From NCBI RefSeq assembly GCF_000812465.1, contig NZ_JWMA01000165.1, positions 1 to 64,000 on the forward strand: a stretch of 64,000 bases of DNA, read 5' to 3'. Position numbers and translations under genes: made by a program. Below are positions 37,182 through 46,038 of this stretch, one piece after another. The DNA is from Cupriavidus sp. IDO. Lineage in GTDB: Bacteria > Pseudomonadota > Gammaproteobacteria > Burkholderiales > Burkholderiaceae. The notes below the pieces were generated by a model, which saw nothing but the letters and a program-made list of their open reading frames with translations, was not told where the DNA came from and did not search any database. Position 1 is the stretch's first letter. Each line of letters opens with the position of its first letter.

Positions 37182-38057
37182 TCAGGCCACGCCGTGCTGG
37201 CGGAGCCAGTCGATGCACTTCTGCCAGCCGTCCCTGGCGTCCGCTTCGCGGTAGCTGGGACGATAGTCGGCATGGAAGGCGTGGCCGGCGTCCGGGTAGA
37301 CGACGAACCTGGAGGCCTTGGCCTCCGGATCGGACGATGCCGCAAGCGCGGCCTTCATCTTCTCCACCTGCTCCTGCGTAATCCCCGTGTCCTTGCCGCC
37401 ATACAGGCCCAGTACCGGGGCGTGCAACTGGCCAACCAGGTCGATCGGGTTCTTCGGCTTGAGCGGCGTTGGCTCGCCCACCAGTTGCCCGTACCATGCC
37501 ACCGCCGCCCTGACCCGCAAGTTGTGCGCGGCATAGAGCCAGGTCATCCGGCCACCCCAGCAGAAGCCGGTGATGGCCAGCCGGGACAAGTCGCCGCCAT
37601 TGGCACCGGCCCAGCTTGTCGTGGCATCCAGGTCACCCATGACCTGCTCGTCCGGCACCCTGGAAATCACCCTGGCCTGCAGTTCCTGGATGGTGCCAAA
37701 GCTCTGCGGATCGCCCTGCCGCGCAAACAGCTCCGGCGCGATGGCCAGGTAGCCGAGCTTGGCAAAACGCCGGCAGACATCGGCAATATGCTCGTGCACA
37801 CCGAAAATCTCGCTGACCACCAGCACCACCGGCAGGTTTTTCTTAGCTTCGGGCTGGGCGCGATAGGCGGGCATATTGAACCCGCCGGAAGGAATGGTCA
37901 CTTCGCCGGCGGTCAGGCCCGCAAAATCGGTCTTGATGGCCTGCGCCATCACCGGCAGCGCGGCCGCGGCAAAGGCCGAGCCCAGCGCGGTCTTGACGAA
38001 TCCGCGGCGATCGAACGTCTGGCCGGGTACGAGGCTCTCCACTTCGGGTTTCAGCAT
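37182..38057 (-). CDS. Tat-exported dienelactone hydrolase family protein
   Basis: A 291-aa alpha/beta hydrolase. The N-terminus has a twin-arginine signal, DRRGFVKTALGSAFAAAALP, ending in AQA, so it is exported folded. The nucleophile Cys sits in TGFCWGGRM. The acid is in the YGGKDTGI region and the His in DAGHAFHADY. True dienelactone hydrolases act in chlorocatechol breakdown; no such genes are near, so the substrate is open. GGAG lies 9 bases before the ATG at 38057. Confidence 0.9.
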   Translation of the reverse strand: MLKPEVESLVPGQTFDRRGFVKTALGSAFAAAALPVMAQAIKTDFAGLTAGEVTIPSGGFNMPAYRAQPEAKKNLPVVLVVSEIFGVHEHIADVCRRFAKLGYLAIAPELFARQGDPQSFGTIQELQARVISRVPDEQVMGDLDATTSWAGANGGDLSRLAITGFCWGGRMTWLYAAHNLRVRAAVAWYGQLVGEPTPLKPKNPIDLVGQLHAPVLGLYGGKDTGITQEQVEKMKAALAASSDPEAKASRFVVYPDAGHAFHADYRPSYREADARDGWQKCIDWLRQHGVA

Positions 38058-38157
38058 GCGTGTCTCCAGGATCGGTGGCTGGCGGGTGGCGCCAGCCGCC
38101 GATTCTAAGCAAACATGCCGCATCGCGCACGCAGCCCGTTCGCGATGCGGAGACTCC

Positions 38158-39489
38158 TCAGTGCAGCTTCACGCGCGGGCTGGTCTTGCTGCGCAGCCAG
38201 TGGGTCACCGTATCCAGGCCCATGCCGATGGCACCGTGCAGCGCGAGCACATGCATGCGGTAGAGCGAGGTGTACATGAATCGCGCCATCAGCCCCTCGA
38301 TGAACATTGAGCCGCCGATCAGGCCGCCCATCAGGCTGCCGACCGCGCTGAAATGCCCGAGCGACACCAGCGAGCCGAAATCCTTGAAGGCAAATTTCGG
38401 CAGCGGCTTGCCTTCGAGACGGGCCCGCAACGCGTTGTACAGGAACGTGGCCTGCTGGTGCGCGGCCTGCGCGCGCGGTGGCACCGCGGTCTGCTTCTCC
38501 GGCCACAGGCAGCTGGCGCAGTCGCCAAAGGCGAAGATGTCCGGATCCCCCTCGCTCTGCAGCGTGGGCCCGACCACGATCTGGCCTTGACGGCTGACCG
38601 GCAGGCCGAGCGTAGCGAGCACCGGCGGCGCGGTGATGCCTGCCGCCCACACCGTCAGGTCGGCGTCGATGCGCTTGCCGCTGGCGGTCAGCACCGCTTC
38701 CGGCGTGACTTCGGTCACGCGCTCGCCAGTAAAGACGTCGACATCGAGCTTGCGCAGCAGCTTGGTGGTCTCGGCGGAAACCCGCTCCGACAACGCCGGC
38801 AGGATGCGCGGCCCGGCCTCGATCACATGGATGCGCACATCGCGGCGCGGATCGAGCTGGTGCAGGCCGTAGGCATTGAGCACATGCGCGGTATTGCGAA
38901 GCTCCGCGGACAGCTCAACGCCGGTGGCACCTGCGCCGATGATCGCCACGTCCACGCGCGGCCGGCCGTCTTCGCCGACGCGGCCCTTGCCGTTCTGGGC
39001 GCGCACGCAGGCGGCAATAAGCCGGCGTCGGAAGCGTTCGGCCTGGTCGACGGTATCGAGGGCAATGGCATTCTCGGCAGCGCCGGGCACGCCAAAGAAA
39101 TGCGTGACGCAGCCGATCGCAAGCACCAGCGTGTCGTACGGGAGCTCGCGCGCCGGCAGCAATTCCGTGCCGTCCTGGTCGAGGCAGGCCGTGACCGAAA
39201 TCGTCTTGCGCGTGCGGTCGATGCCGGTCAACTCGCCCTGCTGGAACTCGAAATGATGCCAGCGCGCCTGCGCCACGTATTCGAGCTGATGGGTGTTGGG
39301 ATCCATGCTGCCGGCGGCAACTTCATGCAGCAGCGGCTTCCAGATATGGGTGGGCATGCGGTCCACCAGTACAACCTGTGCGGCGCCATTCCGGCCGAGC
39401 TTGTCGCCCAGCCTCGTCACCAGTTCCAGTCCGCCTGCCCCTCCTCCTACGACAATGATGCGATGCGCCCTTCCCTCTTTGGTGGTCAT
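38158..39489 (-). CDS. ndh: Type II NADH dehydrogenase (NDH-2)
   Basis: A 443-aa non-proton-pumping NADH:quinone oxidoreductase. It has the FAD fold IIVVGGGAGGLELV at the N-terminus, the NAD fold VAIIGAGATGVELSAEL around residue 175, the FAD-binding FAFGDCASC segment, and a C-terminal amphipathic region (LYRMHVLALHGAIGMG) for membrane attachment. It is separate from the hydrolase gene by 100 bases and probably transcribed alone. Confidence 0.92.
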   Translation of the reverse strand: MTTKEGRAHRIIVVGGGAGGLELVTRLGDKLGRNGAAQVVLVDRMPTHIWKPLLHEVAAGSMDPNTHQLEYVAQARWHHFEFQQGELTGIDRTRKTISVTACLDQDGTELLPARELPYDTLVLAIGCVTHFFGVPGAAENAIALDTVDQAERFRRRLIAACVRAQNGKGRVGEDGRPRVDVAIIGAGATGVELSAELRNTAHVLNAYGLHQLDPRRDVRIHVIEAGPRILPALSERVSAETTKLLRKLDVDVFTGERVTEVTPEAVLTASGKRIDADLTVWAAGITAPPVLATLGLPVSRQGQIVVGPTLQSEGDPDIFAFGDCASCLWPEKQTAVPPRAQAAHQQATFLYNALRARLEGKPLPKFAFKDFGSLVSLGHFSAVGSLMGGLIGGSMFIEGLMARFMYTSLYRMHVLALHGAIGMGLDTVTHWLRSKTSPRVKLH

Positions 39490-39675
39490 GGTCTACCCGA
39501 TTTTTCTTGAAAAGCTGGGCCCTGGTCCACGGAATCACTGACATGGATTTCAATGATTCAGCGGATAAGCCGTTTGTCACAGTCTGCTGCATTGCAACAG
39601 AACTCGCAAGACTGCAAACACCGACTCAGCAGTCGCTTCATTCAGTACCACCATGCAGGGGTCGGGGCGCGAGCC

Positions 39676-42498
39676 TTAGTGCGCCTCCTCCCAATTGGTC
39701 CCGCTTCCCACTTCCGCCACCAATGGCACGCGCAGTTCAGCGACCGAGCACATCAGCTCGGGCAGCCGCACCTTCACCAGCTCCAGCTCGTCCTGCGGCA
39801 CTTCCAGCACGAGTTCATCGTGCACCTGCATGATCTGGCGCGTTTGCAGCTTGTCGCGCTCCAGCCAGCCCTGCACCGCGATCATCGACAGCTTGATCAG
39901 GTCCGCCGCCGTGCCCTGCATCGGCGCATTGATCGCTGCGCGCTCCGCCGCCTGCCGGCGCGGGCCGCTGCCGCCGTTGATGTCGGGCAGCCACAGGCGG
40001 CGGCCGAACACGGTTTCGACATAGCCTTGCTCGCGCGCGGTCTGCCGCGTTTCTTCCATGTAGTGGGCCACGCCCGGATAGCGCATGAAGTAGCGATCGA
40101 TATAGTGCTTGGCGGCTTCGCGCTCGATGCCGAGGTTGCTGGCGAGGCCAAACGCGCTCATGCCATAGATCAGGCCGAAGTTGATCACCTTGGCGTAGCG
40201 GCGCTGCTCGCTGCTGACGGCGTCGCGCTCCACGCCGAAGATCTCGGCGGCGGTCGCACGGTGGATGTCCTCGCCATTGGCGAAGGCGCGCAGCAGGTTC
40301 TCGTCGCCCGAGATATGCGCCATGATGCGCAGCTCGATCTGCGAATAGTCGGCCGACACGATCACGTTGCCCGGCGCGGCGATGAACGCCTCGCGGATGC
40401 GCCGTCCTTCTTCAGTACGCACCGGGATGTTCTGCAGGTTCGGATCGGTCGACGCAAGCCGGCCGGTGACGGCGGTGGCCTGTCCGTAGCTGGTATGCAC
40501 GCGGCCAGTGTTCGCGTTGACCATCTTCGGCAGCTTGTCCGTGTAGGTCGACTTGAGCTTGGCCAGGCCGCGGTAGTCGAGCAGCAGCTTCGGCAGCGGA
40601 TAGTCTTCCGCCAGCTTCTGCAGCACCTCTTCATCGGTGGACGGTGCGCCGCTGGCAGTCTTCTTGACCACCGGCAGCTTCATCTGGTTGAACAGGATCT
40701 CGCCGATCTGCTTCGGCGATCCCAGGTTGAACGGCTGGCCGGCCGCACTGTATGCGGCCTGCTCCAGCTCGAGCATGCGCTGCCCGAGTTCGGCGCTTTG
40801 CGTCGCCAGGCGCTCCGAATCGATCAGCACGCCGTTGCGCTCGATCTTCTGCAGCACCACCGAGACCGGGATCTCGATTTCGCTGTACACGCGATGCAGT
40901 CCCGGCGCGGCCTCGACCTGCGGATACATCTTGCGGTGCAGGCGCAGCGTCACGTCGGCATCTTCGGCGGCATACTCGGTCGCGCGCACCAGGTCGATCT
41001 GGTCAAAGCCGATCTGGTTCGCGCCCTTGCCGCAGACTTCCTCGTACGTGATCGTCTTCAGGCTGAGCAGGCGCTCGGCCAGGCTGTCCATGCCGTGATT
41101 GCGGTGCGATGCCAGCACGTAGCTTTCGAGCATGGTGTCATGCGCGATGCCGCGCAGCGTCACGCCATGGTTGGCAAATACGTGCGAGTCGTACTTGATG
41201 TGCTGGCCGAGCTTGGCGCGCCCGGCATCCTCGAGCCAGGCCCGCATGCGCTCGAGCACGAACTCACGCGACAGCTGGCCGTGGTTTTCCAGTCCGGCGA
41301 CATCCGGCCCGCGGTGCCCCACCGGGATATAGCAGGCTTCACCCGGCTCGACCGACAGCGAGATGCCGACCAGTTGCGCCTGCATCGGGTCGAGCGAGGT
41401 GGTTTCAGTATCGATGGCCACCAGCGATGCGGCTTCGATGCGCTGCATCCAGGCTTCAAACGCGGTCTCGGTCGTCACGCTTTCATAGCGGATCTCGGTC
41501 GGCACGGTCTCGGCGTGCTCGGCTGCCGCCGGGGCAGCTGGCGTCTCCATATCGAAGAGTCCGCCTTGCGCCGGGGCTGGCGCCGGTGCCGCAGCGCGGG
41601 CACGCGCCTGGGCGCGCGGGTCGGGCAGGCGTTCGCCGGTCAGTTCGCGCAGCCAGGTCTTGAAGCCGTACTTCGAGAAGAACTCGACCAGCTTCTCCTT
41701 GTCCTCGCCCACTTCCTTCAGCGCATGGAAGTCGGCCACCGCATCGCTCAGGTCGCAATCGGTCTTTACGGTCACCAGCGTGCGCGCCATCGGCAGCCAG
41801 TCGAGCGTGTTGCGCAGGTTCTCGCCCACCACGCCCTTGATGCCGGCGGCGCCCGCCATGATGGCGTCGAGGGTGCCATACTCGGTCAGCCACTTCACGG
41901 CGGTCTTGGGCCCGACTTTCGGCACGCCCGGGACATTGTCGACGGCATCGCCGATCAGCGACAGGTAGTCGACGATGCGCTCGGGCGGCACGCCGAACTT
42001 GCTGTTTACGCCAGCGGGATCGAGCACTTCGCCGCTCATGGTGTTGACCAGCGTGACGTGGCCGTCGACCAGCTGCGCGAGATCCTTGTCGCCAGTGGAC
42101 ACGACGGTTCGCACGCCCTGCTCCGTGGCCTGGCGGGCGAGCGTGCCGATCACGTCGTCCGCCTCCACGCCGTCGACCATGACGATCGGCCAGCCCAGCG
42201 CGCGTACCGCCTCGTGGATCGGCCCGATCTGCTTCGCCAGGTCTTCCGGCATGGAAGGCCGGTGTTCCTTGTAGGCGGGATAGAGATCGTCGCGGAAGGT
42301 CTTGCCCTTTGCGTCGAACACGCAGGCGCTATACTCTGCCGGGTAATCGCTGCGCAGCTTGCGCAGCATGTTGATCATGCCGTAGATTGCCCCTGTGGGC
42401 AGACCCTCTCCATTGCGCAGGTCCGGCAGGGCGTGATACGCGCGATACAAATAGCTCGATCCGTCGACGAGCAAGAGTGTTTTTGGACTATCCGACAT
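39676..42498 (-). CDS. polA: DNA polymerase I
   Basis: A 940-aa polymerase with all three domains. The N-terminal 5'-3' exonuclease starts LLLVDGSSYLYRAYHAL. The 3'-5' exonuclease motif AIDTETTSLDP is intact, so proofreading is probably active. The polymerase core has SADYSQIELRIMAHISGDE and MQVHDELVLEV. The ATG at 42498 (MSDSPKT) is preferred; the ATG at 42504 adds two residues and overlaps the divergent LOG gene start. Confidence 0.96.
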   Translation of the reverse strand: MSDSPKTLLLVDGSSYLYRAYHALPDLRNGEGLPTGAIYGMINMLRKLRSDYPAEYSACVFDAKGKTFRDDLYPAYKEHRPSMPEDLAKQIGPIHEAVRALGWPIVMVDGVEADDVIGTLARQATEQGVRTVVSTGDKDLAQLVDGHVTLVNTMSGEVLDPAGVNSKFGVPPERIVDYLSLIGDAVDNVPGVPKVGPKTAVKWLTEYGTLDAIMAGAAGIKGVVGENLRNTLDWLPMARTLVTVKTDCDLSDAVADFHALKEVGEDKEKLVEFFSKYGFKTWLRELTGERLPDPRAQARARAAAPAPAPAQGGLFDMETPAAPAAAEHAETVPTEIRYESVTTETAFEAWMQRIEAASLVAIDTETTSLDPMQAQLVGISLSVEPGEACYIPVGHRGPDVAGLENHGQLSREFVLERMRAWLEDAGRAKLGQHIKYDSHVFANHGVTLRGIAHDTMLESYVLASHRNHGMDSLAERLLSLKTITYEEVCGKGANQIGFDQIDLVRATEYAAEDADVTLRLHRKMYPQVEAAPGLHRVYSEIEIPVSVVLQKIERNGVLIDSERLATQSAELGQRMLELEQAAYSAAGQPFNLGSPKQIGEILFNQMKLPVVKKTASGAPSTDEEVLQKLAEDYPLPKLLLDYRGLAKLKSTYTDKLPKMVNANTGRVHTSYGQATAVTGRLASTDPNLQNIPVRTEEGRRIREAFIAAPGNVIVSADYSQIELRIMAHISGDENLLRAFANGEDIHRATAAEIFGVERDAVSSEQRRYAKVINFGLIYGMSAFGLASNLGIEREAAKHYIDRYFMRYPGVAHYMEETRQTAREQGYVETVFGRRLWLPDINGGSGPRRQAAERAAINAPMQGTAADLIKLSMIAVQGWLERDKLQTRQIMQVHDELVLEVPQDELELVKVRLPELMCSVAELRVPLVAEVGSGTNWEEAH

Positions 42499-42502
42499 TC
42501 CC

Positions 42503-43450
42503 ATGGACTCAAAATTGACTGGTGCCGCCGCAGGCGGTGCTTCGACCGCCCCCCTTGCTGACCCGGATGTTTCCGATATTTCCGGCGATACCGTACAACC
42601 GCCGCCGGAAGCTGCTGCCGAACATGCCGCGGCCGTAGCCGCTGCCGCCGACGCGGCCGCTGCGGGGCATCCCGCGGAGGCACCGGCCGACGGCGCAGGC
42701 GCGCCCGGCTCGCGCGCCAATCCGCGCAAGATGATTCCCAGCCTGCGTGCGCTGGCCGACGAAGATCGCGCTACGGCAAAGAAGGCGCGCGCCTCGTGGC
42801 AAATGTTCACGATTATGGCAGAGTTCATCGAGGCCACCGAGTACCTGTCGGAGATCCGCCCCGCGGTCTCGATCTACGGCAGCGCGCGTCTGCGCGAGGA
42901 TTCGCCGTATTACCAGCGCACCATTGAAATCGCACGCCTGTTCTCGGATGCCGGCTTTGCCGTGATCTCCGGCGGCGGCCCCGGCATCATGGAAGCAGCC
43001 AACAAGGGTGCCCACGCCGGCAAGTCGGCCAGCGTCGGCCTCAATATCGAACTGCCGCACGAACAGCAGGGCAATCCATACCAGGACATTGCCATGCGCT
43101 TCCGCCACTTCTTCACGCGCAAGGTCACCTTCGTCAAGAACTCCGACGCCTTCATCGTGATGCCGGGCGGCTTCGGCACGCTCGACGAGCTGGCCGAGGT
43201 GCTGACGCTGGTCCAGACCGGCAAGTCGCGTTCGGTGCCCGTGGTGATGTTCGGCAGCCGTTTCTGGAAAGGCCTGCTGGACTGGTTCCGCTTCACGCTG
43301 CTGCCGATGGGCCTGATCGCCGAGCACGACCTTGACTTGATGAAGATCGTGGATGAGCCGCACGAAGTGCTGGAAGCGGTCTATGAGTATTACGAGCAGC
43401 GTGGCGGCGACAAGCCGATTCCGCCCAAGGAAGAGATGTTCTATCTGTAA
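42503..43450 (+). CDS. LOG-family (TIGR00730) Rossmann-fold protein
   Basis: 315 aa from the first ATG, or 239 aa from the ATG at 42731. The LOG signature PGGFGTLDEL and the SGGGPGIMEAANKGA segment are clear. LOG proteins are cytokinin riboside 5'-monophosphate phosphoribohydrolases or related nucleotide hydrolases; the bacterial substrate is uncertain. The first 75 residues are Ala/Pro-rich with lower third-position GC than the core, so the shorter start (MIPSLRALADEDR) is a serious alternative. Confidence 0.88.
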   Translation: MDSKLTGAAAGGASTAPLADPDVSDISGDTVQPPPEAAAEHAAAVAAAADAAAAGHPAEAPADGAGAPGSRANPRKMIPSLRALADEDRATAKKARASWQMFTIMAEFIEATEYLSEIRPAVSIYGSARLREDSPYYQRTIEIARLFSDAGFAVISGGGPGIMEAANKGAHAGKSASVGLNIELPHEQQGNPYQDIAMRFRHFFTRKVTFVKNSDAFIVMPGGFGTLDELAEVLTLVQTGKSRSVPVVMFGSRFWKGLLDWFRFTLLPMGLIAEHDLDLMKIVDEPHEVLEAVYEYYEQRGGDKPIPPKEEMFYL

Positions 43451-43508
43451 GTCCAGGCCGGCAGCGGGAGCAAGCTCTTCTGCCGGGCCGGCTGTGCACC
43501 GTTGTTCA

Positions 43509-43526
43509 GGTGCCCCACGGGGCACC
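43509..43526 (+). terminator. Hairpin behind the LOG gene
   Basis: GGTGCCCC and GGGGCACC with a 2-base loop form a perfect 8-bp stem without a T run. It is a weak terminator candidate. Confidence 0.35.
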
Positions 43527-43554
43527 GCAGCGGCCCGCTTACGGCAGGAATTGC

Positions 43555-43560
43555 TAGAAT
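43555..43560 (+). promoter_or_regulatory. Extended -10 upstream of the DUF2782 gene
   Basis: TGCTAGAAT (TAGAAT at 43555-43560), about 100 bases before the ATG. It likely drives the DUF2782 gene, thrB and the membrane protein gene. Confidence 0.45.
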
Positions 43561-43662
43561 GGAACCTGTCCGTCTGCCAAGCCCGGCGCCGCCGGGTTGC
43601 AGCCAACGCCCCAATTCGCCGCACAGCACGCCCCGCCCTGCTGTGCCGCACAGGAGCCCCTG

Positions 43663-44079
43663 ATGAACTCCTCCTCCTATCTGCCTGCCGCCAATGCGGA
43701 AGAGCCGCCTGCCGCCGTGCCGGCTCATCTGCTGACGGTAGCCGCTGCCGCGCTGGCGCTGGCCATGCCCGGCCTGCTGATGGCGCAGACCGGCCAGGAA
43801 AGCAATGCCCTGACCCAGCAGGAACTGAACCAGATCAACAACCAGCCGATCGCCCCGGCCGCCAAGACGCAACTCAACCAGCCGCGCCAGCCGAGCTTCC
43901 AGCTCAATGAGCGCGACGGCACCCAGGTTCGCGAATTCCGCAACAAAGGCCAGGCGACCGATATCCAGGTCAAGTCGGGCTTTGGCACCAAGTACCAGAT
44001 GAGCAAGCCGGAAGACAGCTCGCCCAAGATCCGCGATCACGACGTCAACCGCGTGCCGTCGGTCAACCTGCAGTTCTGA
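43663..44079 (+). CDS. DUF2782 periplasmic protein
   Basis: A 138-aa protein with a signal-type hydrophobic stretch ([20 protein letters not shown]) ending near residue 43, then a Gln/Asn-rich spacer and the DUF2782 domain ([19 protein letters not shown]). Its function is unknown. AGGAG lies 9 bases before the ATG. It typically sits between polA and thrB in this bacterial group. Confidence 0.85.
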   Translation: MNSSSYLPAANAEEPPAAVPAHLLTVAAAALALAMPGLLMAQTGQESNALTQQELNQINNQPIAPAAKTQLNQPRQPSFQLNERDGTQVREFRNKGQATDIQVKSGFGTKYQMSKPEDSSPKIRDHDVNRVPSVNLQF

Positions 44080-44197
44080 ATCTGATTTCCCACGGCCGGC
44101 AGTGCAAGCTGCCGGGCCGCGCCGGCCCTCCGGCAGTCTTGCCGCGGCGGCGGACACTATTTTGCCGCCGCTTTCCGTTTCGCTTCAAACAACGAGT

Positions 44198-45193
44198 ATG
44201 GCCGTATTCACCACGGTCTCGCAGGACGAGATCGCCAGCTGGCTGCTTGATTTCGACCTAGGCGAAGTGCGCGAACTGCGCGGCATCGCCTCGGGCATCG
44301 AAAACAGCAATTTCTTTCTGACCATGGAGCAGGATGGCCACGTACGCGAGTACGTGCTGACCATCTTCGAGCGCCTGTCTTTCACGCAACTGCCGTATTA
44401 CCTGTACCTGATGGCGCATCTGGCCGAACGCGGCATCAGCGTGCCGGCACCGATCCCGGCCCGCGACGGCGAGATCCTGCGCGCGCTCAAGGGCAAGCCG
44501 GCCACGATCGTCACCCGCCTGCCGGGCGCCTCGCAGCTGGCGCCGGATGCCGAGCACTGCGGCCAGGTCGGCGACATGCTCGCACGCATGCACCTGGCCG
44601 GACAGGACTATCCGCGCCAGCAGCCCAACCTGCGCAGCCTGCCGTGGTGGCGCCAGACCGAGAGCGAGATCGTGCCGTTCCTGGACGCGGCGCAACGCGG
44701 CTTGCTCCAACAGGAAATCGCCCACCAGACTGCTTTCTTCGGCAGCGCGGACTACGCGGCGCTGCCGGGCGGCCCGTGCCATTGCGACCTGTTCCGCGAC
44801 AACGTGCTGTTCGAGGAGGACGGCACCGGGCATCACCGCCTGGGCGGCTTCTTCGATTTCTACTTCGCCGGCAACGACAAGTGGCTGTTCGACCTGGCCG
44901 TGACCGTCAATGACTGGTGCATCGACCTGGCCACTGGCGAGCTGGACGCCGCGCGTGCGCAGGCACTGTTGCGGGCCTATCATGCCGTCAGGCCGCTCGG
45001 CGCGATCGAGGCCGCGCACTGGCAGGACATGCTGCGCGCGGGCGCCCTGCGCTTCTGGGTATCCCGGCTGTGGGATTTCTACCTGCCGCGCGAGGCCGAC
45101 ATGCTCCAGCCGCATGATCCGACCCATTTCGAACGCATCCTGCGCCGGCGAATTGACGTAAAGTCGGACGCCGCCGCGCTCCCCTGGATCTGA
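44198..45193 (+). CDS. thrB: Homoserine kinase, type II (ThrB2)
   Basis: A 331-aa kinase of the aminoglycoside-phosphotransferase fold, not the GHMP-type ThrB. It phosphorylates homoserine for threonine synthesis. The catalytic loop is [12 protein letters not shown] and the metal site is FFDFYFAG. The ATG at 44198 (MAVFTTVS) fits the family. The membrane protein gene follows after 5 bases. Confidence 0.94.
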   Translation: MAVFTTVSQDEIASWLLDFDLGEVRELRGIASGIENSNFFLTMEQDGHVREYVLTIFERLSFTQLPYYLYLMAHLAERGISVPAPIPARDGEILRALKGKPATIVTRLPGASQLAPDAEHCGQVGDMLARMHLAGQDYPRQQPNLRSLPWWRQTESEIVPFLDAAQRGLLQQEIAHQTAFFGSADYAALPGGPCHCDLFRDNVLFEEDGTGHHRLGGFFDFYFAGNDKWLFDLAVTVNDWCIDLATGELDAARAQALLRAYHAVRPLGAIEAAHWQDMLRAGALRFWVSRLWDFYLPREADMLQPHDPTHFERILRRRIDVKSDAAALPWI

Positions 45194-45198
45194 TCCGT

Positions 45199-45993
45199 AT
45201 GCAACTACTGGAAGTCCCCGCCAAGGAAGGCTATGTCTGGTTCCGCCAGGGTATCTGGCTGTTCCGCAAGAATCCGCTCGCCTTCCTGATGCTGCTGTTT
45301 ATCTACCTGATCGCCGCACAGCTGGCCATCTTCGTGCCGCTGATCGGCATCATCGCGCTGCTGGTGGTCACGCCGGGGCTGTCCGTCGGTGTCATGACCG
45401 CATGCCGGGAGGTGATCCAGAACAAGCGAGTCCTGCCCACCATACTGCTGGCAGGGTTCCGCACCAACGGCAAGGAAGCCACGCGCAACCTGCTGGTGCT
45501 GGGCGGCATCTATGCCGGACTGGTATTCCTGCTGAGCCTGATCGCCGGCTCGCTGGTGGACATGAGCGCCCTGCTGCCGATCCTGCTGAAGGAAGAAGCG
45601 CCTTCGGCCGAGGCGGTGCGGCAGCTCTACTACGCGCTGCTGATCGGCGCGATGCTCTATACGCCGATCGCCATGATGTTCTGGTTCGCGCCATTGCTGG
45701 CGGCCTGGCACGGCGTGCCGCCGGTCAAGGCGCTGTTCTTCAGCTGGACGGCGTGCTGGCGCAACCGCGGCGCGTTCTTCACCTACGTGGTGCTGTTCGC
45801 CGTGTTGCTGGTGGCGATCCCGTTCTTCCTCGAAGCCGTGTTCAGCGCCTTTGGCGCTGAAACCGTGCTGTCTTTCCTGGTCACGCCGTATTCGCTGCTG
45901 ATGCTGGCGATCCTCTATTGCTCGTTCTACGCGACCTACCGAGGCTGCTTCAACGTGGCACCGCCGGGCGCGGAACCCGCCGCGTCGGCATGA
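45199..45993 (+). CDS. BPSS1780-family membrane protein
   Basis: A 264-aa protein with six hydrophobic helices. The N-terminal region (GYVWFRQGIWLFRKNPLAF) is characteristic of this betaproteobacterial family. Its function is unknown. It is five bases behind thrB, so probably cotranscribed, and converges with uvrD. Confidence 0.85.
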   Translation: MQLLEVPAKEGYVWFRQGIWLFRKNPLAFLMLLFIYLIAAQLAIFVPLIGIIALLVVTPGLSVGVMTACREVIQNKRVLPTILLAGFRTNGKEATRNLLVLGGIYAGLVFLLSLIAGSLVDMSALLPILLKEEAPSAEAVRQLYYALLIGAMLYTPIAMMFWFAPLLAAWHGVPPVKALFFSWTACWRNRGAFFTYVVLFAVLLVAIPFFLEAVFSAFGAETVLSFLVTPYSLLMLAILYCSFYATYRGCFNVAPPGAEPAASA

Positions 45994-46038
45994 CGTCCGC
46001 GGCCGCGGCGGCACAACCGCCACGGCCGGCCGGCGCGA

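Noticed and set aside
39553-42561. A roughly 1,000-codon plus-strand open frame over polA
   Set aside because: It is the mirror of polA's coding frame, with biased His/Arg/Gln content and no domain.
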